Source: UBA6109 sp035366835 (GTDB lineage: Bacteria; Desulfobacterota; Syntrophia; Syntrophales; UBA6109). From it: 64,000 nt of DNA. The stretch covers positions 1-64,000 of the forward strand of contig DAOSIS010000001.1 of NCBI GenBank assembly GCA_035366835.1. Direction: 5' to 3'. Each line of letters starts with the position of its first letter. The stretch's first letter is position 1. The notes below the pieces were generated by a model. It was given only the letters and a program-made list of their open reading frames with translations, searched no databases and was not told the origin of the DNA. Position numbers and translations under genes: made by a program. Positions 8,652 to 17,396 of the stretch are shown in pieces.

Positions 8652-9201
8652 GCACAACCCTCCCTCTCGATTCCTGTGCCGACAGACCAGCCCTCGACCG
8701 GTCTGTCTCCCGGAATCGCCCTGCAGCAGAATTTTTCCTTTATATCATAATCTCCTTTTCTTCAACCTCTGCTCGTCGAAACGGCCCTTCGGAACAGGCT
8801 CAGGAGCGTCTTCCCTCTCCAAGGAAGACGCCTTGCCCCGCCCGAGGCAAGCGCCGCGGAATGCACCGCGGCGAGCATCGGGAACTCGCCCTGCGGCATG
8901 CGCAGGTCGCGGCGTCCGAATACGAATCTGATGCGAGACGAAAGTACAGTGGAAAATGGATCGGATGGGAACGATTGCAGCGGGGGTACGTCAGGAAAAA
9001 GGGAAAGGCTTTCCGCGCCATCGAGGACTCTCCGCACGGACGATGTGCGGCCAGCCCGCCAAAGTACGCAGTTCCAGTTTACCTTCCTGGCCGTGAACTC
9101 TCGAAGTTCACGGCCAGGAAGGCTCTTGCATTCCGGTACTCGCCGAACTCGCATTGCACGGGCAGAATCGGTTTCCGACCGGAGTATATGAGAACCTTTT
9201 C
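8652..9201. other. Intergenic region without a recognisable gene
   Basis: About 550 bp upstream of the response regulator and downstream of the DUF6282 gene. I see no protein with family features in any frame. An AT-rich patch at about 8730-8765 could hold the promoter of the response regulator/metH operon. A short stretch near 8815-8880 shares wording (CCAAGGAA, TTGCCCCGC) with the repeats at 4862-5125 and may be a decayed copy. The only strong structure is the perfect stem-loop at 9082-9122. Confidence 0.5.
9082..9122. repeat. Perfect 18-bp inverted repeat (stem-loop)
   Basis: The arms CCTTCCTGGCCGTGAACT and AGTTCACGGCCAGGAAGG are perfectly complementary around a 5-base loop, CTCGA. It lies about 80 bp beyond the stop codon of the DUF6282 gene (minus strand). 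No run of T follows on either strand, so it is not a canonical intrinsic terminator. It could be an operator, an RNA-stabilising hairpin or a mobile-element relic. Confidence 0.7.
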
Positions 9202-10101
9202 TTACGCGTTGAGCAGTTCGCTCGGGTTTTTCCGTACCATCAGGTCGACGTCCTCCGACGGCATCCCGGCGGCCAGCATCGAGGCGATGAACATCCGCAT
9301 CATCTCCGAAGGCGGCGCGCTCCACTCGAAAAACGTATCCGTCGAAAGAACCCACCGCCGTGCGCCGACTTCCCGGATCCTCGCACAGAGGTCCTGGATG
9401 CTGAGCCTCCAGAAGGCCGGCAGCAGTCCCAGGAACGTCGTTTCGATGAAGTAACCCATCCCCGCGAATTCCTTGACCTGGTCCATCGTCGCGCCCACTG
9501 CCCGGCTGTCCGGATGGCTCATCAAAAGCTTCTTGAAGCCCATCTTTTTCGCCTCGCGCGCGACGGCGAGCGACTCCTCCGGCGAGATGTGGCCTGTAAA
9601 GACCGCCACATCGTAATCCTTCGCCAGTCCAAGGATCTCCTTCACATTCGGGTCGAGTTCTCCGGACGCATCGACGACCGACAGCCCCTGCTCGGGCGTT
9701 ATCTTGTCCAGGGAGGGAAGCCACGGTTTCATCAGACGGCAGAATCCTCCCCGCGCGATGTCGTTCCTGGCGCTCCACGTGGGCAGCCAGATGACCTTTA
9801 CGCCCTGTTTCAGGGCCGATTCCGTGATCCACGGGCTCAGCCCGCCCGAACTGGTATTCAGGGTGATGCTGGACCAGACCTGGATTCCTTCGATCTTGTC
9901 CTGCATCTGATACAACCGGCCGATCGTCGGCCACATATGCGATTTCAGAACGATGCCCTTCATCTTCGCCTGGGCCGCCAGCCGAAAGGCCTCCAGGTCC
10001 TCGACCCTCATCTTTACGTCATAGCTGATTTCAGGGTATCCGTGACAGTGCGTGTCGATCGATCCCTCCAACAACCGGTCCGCTTCCATGCCTTGAATCA
10101 T
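9202..10101 (-). CDS. DUF6282-type metal-dependent hydrolase
   Basis: Protein of 299 aa with amidohydrolase/PHP-like TIM-barrel features: IDTHCHGYPEIS near residue 16 (metal-binding His pair), KSHMWPT, VFTGHISPEES, LLMSHPDSRAVG and STDTFF near the end. These look like the metal ligands of the amidohydrolase superfamily, and the overall pattern matches what I know of DUF6282. The substrate is unknown. The ATG follows a GGAGGGAGAGAGAG site. It lies 143 bp downstream of the SSS symporter on the same strand, so it may process what that carrier imports. Confidence 0.75.
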   Translation of the reverse strand: MIQGMEADRLLEGSIDTHCHGYPEISYDVKMRVEDLEAFRLAAQAKMKGIVLKSHMWPTIGRLYQMQDKIEGIQVWSSITLNTSSGGLSPWITESALKQGVKVIWLPTWSARNDIARGGFCRLMKPWLPSLDKITPEQGLSVVDASGELDPNVKEILGLAKDYDVAVFTGHISPEESLAVAREAKKMGFKKLLMSHPDSRAVGATMDQVKEFAGMGYFIETTFLGLLPAFWRLSIQDLCARIREVGARRWVLSTDTFFEWSAPPSEMMRMFIASMLAAGMPSEDVDLMVRKNPSELLNA

Positions 10102-10244
10102 CTCTCTCTCCCTCCACTTCTTGTTATTGTTCCACGTTTCAGCAGCGATTGCCTCGCCGCCGCCGGCGGCGGGAAGGTCATGACCGGCAAGGCCGTTCGC
10201 AGCGGCACGGCCCCTTCAACGAGAGGCCGTGCCAGCCGCCGCTG

Positions 10245-11855
10245 CTATGAAAACATCCCGTAGAGAGTGAACGCCACGATCAGCGCGACAATGATGACAA
10301 CCACCGGTACGGCATAATCCGCAGCGGTCGTCGGCTCGTCCGTTTTCCGCGCGATCACTTCCCTGATCTTCGCGGCAACCCGCTTCTCCTGCTCCGACTG
10401 CTCCGTCATGAGGGAAACGACCACGATCAGGATCACGGTCACCGGCAGCGTGACAAGGAACGGGTGAATGCCGTAGGGAAGATTGTAGAGGCCGTAGAAC
10501 TTCAGCAGTCCAAGGCCGATGAAGACGACCGACCCGGCTGAGATCCCCGTCAGGATGCCCGGGGTCGTCGCACGCTTCCAAAAGAAGCCGCAGACGAACA
10601 TCGGAACGTAGCAGGCGCCGTAGAAGGCGACGCCCCAGGTGGTCAACTCCGCGATGAACCACGGTCTCGTCCATGCGAACAAGGCCACCACGATGCTCAG
10701 GACGGCGATCATCCACTTCGTGACTTTCAACAGCTGCTGTTCGGTCACATCCGGCCGGATCAGCTCCTGATAGATGTCGCGGGCCGCGCCGAAGGCCATA
10801 TTGGAGATCTGCGTATTGATCGTCGAAAACCCGACGGCGAAGATCGCCGCCAGGACCATACCCGCGAGGAACGTCGGCAGGACCTTGATGGCGATCAGGG
10901 GCAACAGATTATCCGCCTCCTTCACCGTCAGGTCCGGCAGGAGAACGAGGCCGGTCTGGGTCGAGATATACAGGAACCAGCACCAGGCGATGACGATAAG
11001 GACGCCGATGACCTGGGCCTTCAAAAACACCTTCTCGGACTTCGCCGTGTAGGCCCGCTGAACGAGGTGCGGAGAACCGGCCGTCATGAAATTCCAGATC
11101 AGGTTGAAGGAGATGATCGTGAAGAGCGCATTCTGGTATCCCATGTCCTTCCACATGCCCGGTTTCGCCTTTTCCGTGAGCGTGATGAGATTGCCGATGC
11201 CGCCGACGGCGTCCAGGCAGTAGGGGATGAGGAGGAAGACGGCGAAAACGAAGGTGAACATGTTGATCGTGTCGTTGACGATGACTCCCGGCGTTCCGGC
11301 GCGGACCGTGGTCCAGATGAGGACAATCGTGCAGATGATGAGCGCCGTGCCGTAGCCGAGTCCCACATGGCTCATGGCGAGGGACATGCCGACCAGTTGC
11401 CCCACGGCGTAGAACGTCAGGCCGCCGACCAGCATGATGCTCGAAATGCCCCTGATCCACTTGCTCGGGAAACGCAGCTCGAAGAAATCCGGCGGGGTCA
11501 GCAGCTCCTTCGATTCGACCTTCGTCTTGCTCTCTTCGATCAGCTCGTGCGAATACTTGGCAACCCGGCGGAGCGGCAACCCGACAAGGAAGGTGAAGAA
11601 GAGGACGCCCCAGAAACCGAATGTCCACATGCTGAATGCAATGCCTTTGCGGAACGCGAGGCTCGACCATCCCATCATTCCGGTGATGCTCACCCACGAC
11701 GCGACATAGGTGCCGGTGAGAAGCCAGATATTGATCCCGCGGTTCGCGACATAGAACCCCTCAACGGTCTGCGCCTTCCGTTTGAAATACTCGACAACGC
11801 CGAAGACGACAACCAACGCGATGATGGTCGGCAATACGAGAAGAAATTTGTCCAT
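10245..11855 (-). CDS. Sodium:solute symporter (SSS family)
   Basis: Integral membrane protein of 536 aa with about 13 hydrophobic segments, starting LPTIIALVVVFGVVEYF and including GTYVASWVSITGMMGW, the family's conserved TM1-TM2 region. GFSTINTQISNMAFGAARDIY (about 335-355) is the conserved SSS segment near TM8. It imports an organic solute with Na+; the substrate cannot be told from sequence, and carboxylates or amino acids are usual in this branch. The start has a GGGGAGGGG site and lies 3 bp after the stop of a 31-residue membrane peptide gene. It is followed by the DUF6282 hydrolase. Confidence 0.9.
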   Translation of the reverse strand: MDKFLLVLPTIIALVVVFGVVEYFKRKAQTVEGFYVANRGINIWLLTGTYVASWVSITGMMGWSSLAFRKGIAFSMWTFGFWGVLFFTFLVGLPLRRVAKYSHELIEESKTKVESKELLTPPDFFELRFPSKWIRGISSIMLVGGLTFYAVGQLVGMSLAMSHVGLGYGTALIICTIVLIWTTVRAGTPGVIVNDTINMFTFVFAVFLLIPYCLDAVGGIGNLITLTEKAKPGMWKDMGYQNALFTIISFNLIWNFMTAGSPHLVQRAYTAKSEKVFLKAQVIGVLIVIAWCWFLYISTQTGLVLLPDLTVKEADNLLPLIAIKVLPTFLAGMVLAAIFAVGFSTINTQISNMAFGAARDIYQELIRPDVTEQQLLKVTKWMIAVLSIVVALFAWTRPWFIAELTTWGVAFYGACYVPMFVCGFFWKRATTPGILTGISAGSVVFIGLGLLKFYGLYNLPYGIHPFLVTLPVTVILIVVVSLMTEQSEQEKRVAAKIREVIARKTDEPTTAADYAVPVVVIIVALIVAFTLYGMFS

Positions 11856-11858
11856 AGG

Positions 11859-11954
11859 TCAACCCCTCCCCGTCGCGAAATAATAAATCAGCAACAAAGC
11901 ACCGACGATCGGTATCCCCTGCGTGTAAATGATGGTCCATGTGAGATCTGCCAT
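11859..11954 (-). CDS. Small membrane peptide, probable symporter accessory protein (31 aa)
   Basis: A 31-codon gene with ATG at 11954, an excellent GGGAGG site 6 bases upstream, and its stop 3 bp before the SSS symporter start. The peptide is one transmembrane helix (TQGIPIVGALLLIYYFATG) with a short soluble N-terminus and a GRG tail. Tiny single-helix partners directly upstream of SSS carriers are known in annotation as symporter small accessory proteins. I assign it there by position and form; its role is not proven. Confidence 0.75.
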   Translation of the reverse strand: MADLTWTIIYTQGIPIVGALLLIYYFATGRG

Positions 11955-12130
11955 AAGATACCTCCCTTTCTCGATGAACTGACCCGTACTCTCTCGACAT
12001 GCATGAAACAATCTCCGTTTGGATGTATGCGTTGTTCTCCTGCCGTCAACACCTCCTTTCCTGAGCATGAATTTTTCTTCTCAACATCTGCAAGGACCAT
12101 GATCCTTCATTGGATGAACCCTCGCTTCAA
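11955..12130. other. Leader region upstream of the small peptide/SSS operon
   Basis: About 175 bp with no supported gene. It should contain the promoter of the peptide-SSS-DUF6282 operon (minus strand). I see no confident -35/-10 pair or regulator site. Confidence 0.4.
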
Positions 12131-12222
12131 TTACGAGAGCCCCTTGACGGCATTGTCGATGCATTGATCGTTCAGACCCGGATAGTTTTCCGGCTTGAGC
12201 AGATCCTGAACCTCTTCTTTCG
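12131..12222 (-). pseudogene. Orphan 3' gene fragment next to a MITE-like insertion
   Basis: On the minus strand, directly beyond the inverted-repeat element, a frame reads TKEEVQDLLKPENYPGLNDQ and ends in TAA at 12131. The D/P-E-NY-x-GL pattern resembles the extreme C-terminus of fumarase/adenylosuccinate-lyase superfamily enzymes (compare NAANYTGLS in the lyase at 52833). It has no start and no N-terminal domain. It may be the cut-off end of the open frame on the other side of the element (12347-12553). Confidence 0.35.
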
Positions 12223-12346
12223 TTATTACTCCGGCAAGTAAACATATCAATGGTTGTCATGCCGGACTTGATCCGGCATCCAGTCCTGTCCTGGATTCCC
12301 GCTTCCGCGGGAATGACAGTATTGGCATCTGTTGCCGGAGTAATAA
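12223..12346. mobile_element. MITE-like element with 15-bp perfect terminal inverted repeats
   Basis: The ends are TTATTACTCCGGCAA and TTGCCGGAGTAATAA, exact inverse complements, 124 bp apart. Inside are two further palindromes: ATGCCGGACTTGATCCGGCAT, and ATTCCCGCTTCCGCGGGAAT. The latter has the ATTCCC-N8-GGGAAT form of dRS3-type repeats found dispersed in many proteobacteria. The element carries no gene. It sits between two gene fragments, consistent with an insertion. Confidence 0.7.
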
Positions 12347-12553
12347 GTGATCGTAGATTTCCGCATTCCCGGCGGTGTACCGGTCGAGTAGATCCATGAG
12401 TACTTTTGTCGCTGAATGTTCGAGAGGGGCGGAGCCGCCAGTCTGCCCCTGATGACGGGACCCGGCGGCTTGCGCCCATTGAAGAGAGGCAAAACCCCAA
12501 GCGAGTGCTGCGCCTGCAAGAAACAATATCTTGTATTGTCTGCGCCATAAAGA
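12347..12553 (-). pseudogene. Possible broken gene with signal-peptide-like start
   Basis: On the minus strand a frame runs through ILFLAGAALAWGFASLQWAQ and then VLMDLLDRYTAGNAEIYDH before entering the MITE-like element, where it stops at 12257. The hydrophobic start and AQA-like cleavage region look like an export signal. There is no ATG in this frame, only a TTG. It may be the 5' part of the gene whose 3' end is at 12131-12222. The protein family is not recognised. Confidence 0.3.
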
Positions 12554-12654
12554 ATACTCCTCTTCATCCCTTAAGCAGTTACAAAGCGCACACTGCCGAC
12601 TCCCTCCCTTCCGTCCGTCATGATACAAGATCCGATCCCGCAAGCCCTGTCGCT

Positions 12655-12684
12655 CCCCCTTGACGGCGCGGGCCGTCAAGGGGG
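12655..12684 (-). terminator. Strong stem-loop at the 3' end of the 12-gene operon
   Basis: Thirteen perfect base pairs (arms CCCCCTTGACGGC and GCCGTCAAGGGGG, loop GCGG) lie 12 bp beyond the stop of the last operon gene (prpF-like). No U-run follows on the minus strand, so it may be a Rho-assisted terminator or a 3'-end protecting hairpin rather than a canonical intrinsic terminator. Confidence 0.55.
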
Positions 12685-12696
12685 GACAAAACCTTC

Positions 12697-13851
12697 TCAC
12701 TTGATGAACGCCTTGCCTTCCATGAGAACCCGCCCCGTTCTCCCGACCACCACCGACTGCACGGATAGCTGCCCGGCCTTGTTGACGGCCATCTCCGCGT
12801 CCACTTCCATCGTGCCGCCCGGGTGGCCCAGACGGACCTTGTAGGGGCGGCCCGGCTGACGGGGTCCGTTCGCGGCGGCGACAAAGGGGATGGTTCCGGG
12901 AACCCCGCACGCGACCGTCGTGCCCACCGATCCGGAAGCCGGATAGGCCTTGGAGAAGGCCGCCCGCGTGATGGAGCGCGTGAAGAGATCGTGCGCGCCG
13001 GCTGCAATCTTCTTGCCGCCCAGCGCCGTGTAGTCGCGCGGCGGTCCCACGATGAAGAGGAAGGGGTTCACGCGAACCAGCAGTTCCTCCGCTGCGTTCG
13101 GTCCGGTGATGAATCCGATCTCGCGGGCCACGGTGCCGCGGATCGTCTCCATCCGGGAAACGACTTCCGGATCGTTCTGCAGGCTGACGATGTCCCGCAC
13201 GTCGTCCATCCCCACGTCCTCGGCCCTCACAAAGAAGTGGAGGTTGGCCGCGTCGACGATGCTGACATCGATCTTCCCCAGGCCGGGGATGTCGAACCGG
13301 TCCACGGCCCGGCCGGTCGGAAGAACGCCCTTGCCCAGAATACACGCTTCAAAATCCGCGAAGTCGAGATCGATTCTGGCGCCGGTTCCCGGAACGCCGC
13401 CGATGGCAAAGTCACCGTGGACGGCCGGCAAGCCGTCCTCCATGGGCACGGTGGCCATGAGGCGCCGGCCGGTGTTCACCTGGTGGATGGCGATGCGAAC
13501 GCCGCCCTTGACGGGATCTCCCAGCCCCCGATAGGCCGCGTAGACGGCGGCACCTGCGGAGATATTCCCGCAGTTGCTGGTCCAGTCGATCCGGGGCAGG
13601 GCGATGTTGACCTGACCGAAAAGATAATCGATGACACAATCCTTGCGGGTCGGGGCGCCCATCACGGCAACCTTGCTGGTCAGTTTGTCCGCTCCTCCGA
13701 GACCGTCGATCTGACGGAGATCCGGGCTGCCGTAAAGGCTCAGGATGATTTGATCCCGCTCTTTCCCCGGCGGCGGCAATTCTTCAACGGGGACGAATAC
13801 GCCCTTGCTCGACCCCCCGCGGATGATGAGACACGATAATGTACGCCACAT
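12697..13851 (-). CDS. PrpF-family C=C isomerase
   Basis: Protein of 384 aa of the PrpF/DUF453 family, whose members shift double bonds in unsaturated carboxylates: 2-methylaconitate cis-trans isomerase, methylitaconate delta-isomerase, and 4-oxalomesaconate tautomerase/isomerase (GalD/LigU). The N-terminus IRGGSSKGVF and the LTSKVAV segment (catalytic Lys region) followed by WTSNCGN (catalytic Cys region) are intact, as is GTIPFVAA near the end. It is the last gene of the minus-strand operon, 63 bp after an MmgE/PrpD gene. A second PrpF paralog lies at 31588. The exact substrate is not deducible. Confidence 0.9.
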   Translation of the reverse strand: MWRTLSCLIIRGGSSKGVFVPVEELPPPGKERDQIILSLYGSPDLRQIDGLGGADKLTSKVAVMGAPTRKDCVIDYLFGQVNIALPRIDWTSNCGNISAGAAVYAAYRGLGDPVKGGVRIAIHQVNTGRRLMATVPMEDGLPAVHGDFAIGGVPGTGARIDLDFADFEACILGKGVLPTGRAVDRFDIPGLGKIDVSIVDAANLHFFVRAEDVGMDDVRDIVSLQNDPEVVSRMETIRGTVAREIGFITGPNAAEELLVRVNPFLFIVGPPRDYTALGGKKIAAGAHDLFTRSITRAAFSKAYPASGSVGTTVACGVPGTIPFVAAANGPRQPGRPYKVRLGHPGGTMEVDAEMAVNKAGQLSVQSVVVGRTGRVLMEGKAFIK

Positions 13852-13914
13852 ACTCCAAACCTCCTTACAACATTTGCCCTCAGCAGACGGCTCCCCCGGG
13901 CTTTTCCGAAATCG

Positions 13915-15294
13915 TCAGGCGCAGAGGACGTCCATCAGTTTGCCGACATTGTCCAGCGTTTCCAGCCGGTCCAGCATTTCCAGGGAACGGTCGATGCGTT
14001 TCCGCGGGATGGCTTCTTCCGCGCAGGCGGTATATTTGGCGATCAGTTCCTCCCGGTTCAGACGATTGCCCGGTTTTCCCTTGTTGGTGAGCACCTCCTG
14101 AGCGTACGTCTCGCCGTTCTTCAACTTGACGGTGACCCGCTCCGGATAGCGCTCCATATTCGCGTATCCGCTGTGCTCCGGCAGGTGAAGGTAATGCACG
14201 CGCGTGAGCAGCTTCTGGACCTTGCGCTCCCTGACCCGCTCTTCCGTGAACTGCTGCAATCCGGCCTCCCGGTCCAGCAGGGCGACGGCCATGCAATACT
14301 CCATGCTGAACTTCGCCTCTTCCACGGTTTTGGGACGATGCCGGATCATGATGGCGGGAACCATGTCGCTCGTGCGGCACTCCACGGACTCCACGTCATC
14401 GGCCTTGATGTCATGCTTCTGAATCAGGAACAGGATGGCATCGAGGCAGCGATGCGCTTCGGCGCAGCACGGGTACGGCTTCACACTGATGCCGTGTTCG
14501 ACGATCATGTAGGATTTCCCCAGCCCTTTGAGGCTTCTGACCGGATCACAATCGCCGTTGGCCAGAAACACCTTCCCGAAGCCGAACGTTCCCTCAATCG
14601 CGTCCACATCGGCCGTGAACCCCTTCTCGGCCAGCAGGGCGGCCACGATGCCGTTCCGCGACGACAGGCCGCAATGGAGCGGCTTGGTCATGGTGCCGAA
14701 GTTCTGCCTGACGCCGCTGGCCTCCGAGCTGGCGATTCCGAACGCCGATCGCGTCCGCGTGACGTCCAGTTTCAGGATGCTGCAGCATGCTGCCGTGGCG
14801 CCCATCGTTCCGTAGGTGGCCGTGGGGTGCCAGCCGCTTTCGTAATGCCCGCGGCCGAGATACGCTCCGACCCTCGCACCGACCTCGAACCCGACGACGT
14901 AGGCCAGCAGAAGATCCTTGCCGGAGATTTTCTGTCGTTGCCCCAGGGAAAAAATCGCGGGCCAGATGGGGGCCGTCGGATGGCCCGTCCAGTTGGGGAG
15001 CGCGTAGTCATCGTAATCCAGCGCATGGGCCATGGTCCCGTTCGCCAGGGCGGCCTCGGCGGCGGTGGTCTTGAAACCAGACGCCATCACGCCCGCCTCC
15101 GGCTTCGCCGCCGTCTTCTTGGCGTAATCCGCCATGATCTTCCCGGCCTCCTCCTGCGAACCCGCGAGCGCGACGCCGGTGCAGTCCAGGATGGCGTCCT
15201 TCGCCCAGCCGACGGCTTCCCTGGGAAGTTTACGATACGTAAGCTTGCATGCAAATTTGGCCAACTCTTCCGTCACACGCATGGTATTTTTCAC
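13915..15294 (-). CDS. MmgE/PrpD-family protein
   Basis: Protein of about 459 aa of the MmgE/PrpD family, which includes 2-methylcitrate dehydratase, cis-aconitate decarboxylase and many uncharacterised relatives. Recognisable segments are NGTMAHALDYDDYALPNWTG, TYGTMGATAACC, GISVKPYPCCAEAH (conserved KxYPxCxxxH) and EAKFSMEYCMA. I favour the GTG at 15294, which has AGGAGG five bases upstream; the internal ATG at 15282 is also possible. It lies between TRAP genes and prpF in the operon and presumably dehydrates, hydrates or decarboxylates a tricarboxylate intermediate. Confidence 0.88.
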   Translation of the reverse strand: MKNTMRVTEELAKFACKLTYRKLPREAVGWAKDAILDCTGVALAGSQEEAGKIMADYAKKTAAKPEAGVMASGFKTTAAEAALANGTMAHALDYDDYALPNWTGHPTAPIWPAIFSLGQRQKISGKDLLLAYVVGFEVGARVGAYLGRGHYESGWHPTATYGTMGATAACCSILKLDVTRTRSAFGIASSEASGVRQNFGTMTKPLHCGLSSRNGIVAALLAEKGFTADVDAIEGTFGFGKVFLANGDCDPVRSLKGLGKSYMIVEHGISVKPYPCCAEAHRCLDAILFLIQKHDIKADDVESVECRTSDMVPAIMIRHRPKTVEEAKFSMEYCMAVALLDREAGLQQFTEERVRERKVQKLLTRVHYLHLPEHSGYANMERYPERVTVKLKNGETYAQEVLTNKGKPGNRLNREELIAKYTACAEEAIPRKRIDRSLEMLDRLETLDNVGKLMDVLCA

Positions 15295-15444
15295 TTTGCC
15301 CTCCTTATAAGCAACAGGTCTTCTCTTTGAAGGCTGTACCATCACTACGCTCCGCGATAGCCGCCGGCGAACGCTTCAACATCCGTCATTCTGTCTCACT
15401 TTCACTCTCCTGCCGCTTCCCGGTCATGGAACGAAGCCCGGAAT

Positions 15445-16728
15445 TCATCTGGGCATGAGCAGGTTCGGCACAAAGAGGGTATAGGCCGGCCAATAGGTCA
15501 CCAAAGCAAGCTGGATAAGGGTGACCACAATATAGGGGGTTACACCCTTTATGGTTTCCTGCAGCGGGGCCTTTCCCACACCCGATACGACATAAAGATT
15601 CAACCCGACCGGGGGTGTGATCAGCGCGATCTCCATGTTCAGGGTCATCATGATGCCGAAATGCACCAGATCGATCCCCAAGGCCGAAACCAGGGGAAGC
15701 AAGATCGGCAAGGTGATCAACATGGTGGAAACGACTTCCAGGAAACAGCCGAGAAAGAGCAGGATGATATTGCAGGCCAGCAGGAATCCGAAGGCATTCA
15801 GTTTCATGTCCGTGGCGTACTTCACCAGCCGGGCCGGCAGGCCGGCTTCGGTCAGCCAGTTCCCGAAGACGATCGCGGTCGAGATGATGAACAGGATCAT
15901 TCCGGCGCCTCTCATCGCCTCTCCCGCTACGGTGATGACCCTTCCCAGCGGAATTTCCCGATAAACGAAGACACTGATGAAGATGGCGACGACGGCGCTC
16001 AGGCCCGCCGCCTCGGTAACCGTGCAGAGGCCGGTGTAGATTCCGCCCAGAATGATCAGCGGAAGCGAGAGGGCGGGAAGGGCTTTCTTCACCGCCTGAA
16101 AGGTTTCCGTCCAACTGGCCTTCACGGGGGTCCGGGCGATATTCTTCCGTCTGGAGTCATACTTGATCCAGAGGATGTAAAGGATGGCCTGCGTCACTCC
16201 GGGCACGAACCCGGCCAGAAAGAGCCGGGGGATGGATTCCTCGGCGACGATCCCGTAGATGATCATGGCGCCGCTCGGGGGGATCATGATAGCGATGGTG
16301 CCGGCCGCCGCGACGACACCCAGGGAGAAGGTGCGGGGATACCCGCTCTCCATCATGGCGGGAACGACGATGATGCCGATGGCCATGGCGGTGGCGACGC
16401 TGGAACCGCAGATGGCGCCGAAAAACGTGCAGGATACGACGGTGACGATGGCAAGGCCGCCCCAGTGATGCTTGAAGAGGCAGTTTGCGACGTCAATGAG
16501 GTACCGGGAAGATCCCCCCCGAACCATGAACTCGGCCGTGATGACGAAGAAGGGGAGCGCCATCAGGGGAAAGGTGTCCAGGGCGTTGTACATGACATCG
16601 GGGACCATGGCCACGCCGGTGGGTGAATAGAGTGCGAGCATGACCATGGCGGAGAGGCCCAGAGTGAAGGCGATGGGAACTCCCAGCAGCAGCAGGATGC
16701 CGAAGACGAGGCAAAGGGTTAGTATCAT
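15445..16728 (-). CDS. dctM: TRAP transporter large permease (DctM)
   Basis: Membrane protein of 427 aa with about 12 helices and the DctM pattern: GVPIAFTLG near the N-terminus, FFVITAEFM, GAICGSSVATAMAIG, MIPPSGAMIIYGI, TVTEAAGLSAVVA and LITPPVGLNLYVV near the end. It forms the ion-coupled channel of a TRAP carrier for carboxylates. Its start overlaps the small permease stop by ATGA (16725-16728). It belongs to the operon with DctQ and DctP immediately upstream. Confidence 0.95.
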   Translation of the reverse strand: MILTLCLVFGILLLLGVPIAFTLGLSAMVMLALYSPTGVAMVPDVMYNALDTFPLMALPFFVITAEFMVRGGSSRYLIDVANCLFKHHWGGLAIVTVVSCTFFGAICGSSVATAMAIGIIVVPAMMESGYPRTFSLGVVAAAGTIAIMIPPSGAMIIYGIVAEESIPRLFLAGFVPGVTQAILYILWIKYDSRRKNIARTPVKASWTETFQAVKKALPALSLPLIILGGIYTGLCTVTEAAGLSAVVAIFISVFVYREIPLGRVITVAGEAMRGAGMILFIISTAIVFGNWLTEAGLPARLVKYATDMKLNAFGFLLACNIILLFLGCFLEVVSTMLITLPILLPLVSALGIDLVHFGIMMTLNMEIALITPPVGLNLYVVSGVGKAPLQETIKGVTPYIVVTLIQLALVTYWPAYTLFVPNLLMPR

Positions 16729-17252
16729 GACCGGGCCTCCTCTCTGCTCATTTCATGATGTTCCAGGATGTCCGACATCTGAAATCGAAACAGGAGTCGC
16801 CAGAGGCGAATCAGGTATCGCATGGTCATAAGAAAACAACCCGTCGGTACCGAAAGATAGGGTATCCACAATGGAAAGCGCAGCGACGTGTTGGACAGTT
16901 GGTTGGCATTGTAGTTGAGCATGACGATATTGATCCCGTACCAGAGGACGACCACGCAGAATACGAGGGCGACAACCGCATTGAAGACGGCCAGGACGCG
17001 CCTCACGTTCATGGGGAAGCGTTCGACGACCAGCGTGGCCGCCACATGGCCATTTCTGTCCACCAGGCTGCTCGCGGCAAGAAAGACGGCGCCGATGATC
17101 ATGTAGACAATGACCTCTTCAGGCCAATCGGAAGGCGACCTCAGGACGTATCGCCCGAAGGTGGCATAGACGACGCCTGTCAGGGCGGTCAAGGTGAGGA
17201 CGCCCACAAGGAAGAGTTCTATCTGGTTCCATTTTTTCACGAATTGATCCAT
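16725..17252 (-). CDS. dctQ: TRAP transporter small permease (DctQ)
   Basis: Protein of 175 aa with four hydrophobic segments. ATFGRYVLRSPSDWPEEVIV is the typical DctQ segment (R-Y-x7-W-x-E-E), followed by VDRNGHVAATLVVERF and SLRFPLWIPYLSVPTG. It partners DctM, which it overlaps by 4 bp. The ATG at 17252 is preferred over a GTG 12 bases upstream because of the AAAGGTGG site in front. Confidence 0.92.
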   Translation of the reverse strand: MDQFVKKWNQIELFLVGVLTLTALTGVVYATFGRYVLRSPSDWPEEVIVYMIIGAVFLAASSLVDRNGHVAATLVVERFPMNVRRVLAVFNAVVALVFCVVVLWYGINIVMLNYNANQLSNTSLRFPLWIPYLSVPTGCFLMTMRYLIRLWRLLFRFQMSDILEHHEMSREEARS

Positions 17253-17295
17253 GAGACAAACCACCTTTCGGGAAGAAGATGCGGGGATCTTCCCG

Positions 17296-17376
17296 ATTCC
17301 TGTCAGAGGGGGAGCTGATCCCGGAGACTCCCCGGCAGTCCCGCGGAAGCGGCCGGACAGCTCCCCCTTCAGGAAT
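17296..17376 (-). promoter_or_regulatory. Intercistronic stem-loop between dctP and dctQ
   Basis: Complementary arms ATTCCTG...GGGGGAGCTG and CAGCTCCCCC...AGGAAT enclose a GC-rich loop in the 144-bp gap after the TRAP binding-protein gene. No U-run follows. Such hairpins commonly protect the upstream mRNA so that binding protein is made in excess over permease. Confidence 0.55.
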
Positions 17377-17396
17377 GGGATGATTGAAGGCGCCTG

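Noticed and set aside
7604..8760. Cobalamin or SAM riboswitch expected for a metH operon
   Set aside because: No B12-box or SAM-class conserved core is visible upstream of the response regulator or between the genes.
8861..9454. A 197-codon plus-strand frame downstream of the response regulator region
   Set aside because: It runs through the perfect stem-loop and into the antisense of the DUF6282 gene; there is no ribosome site and no recognisable domain.
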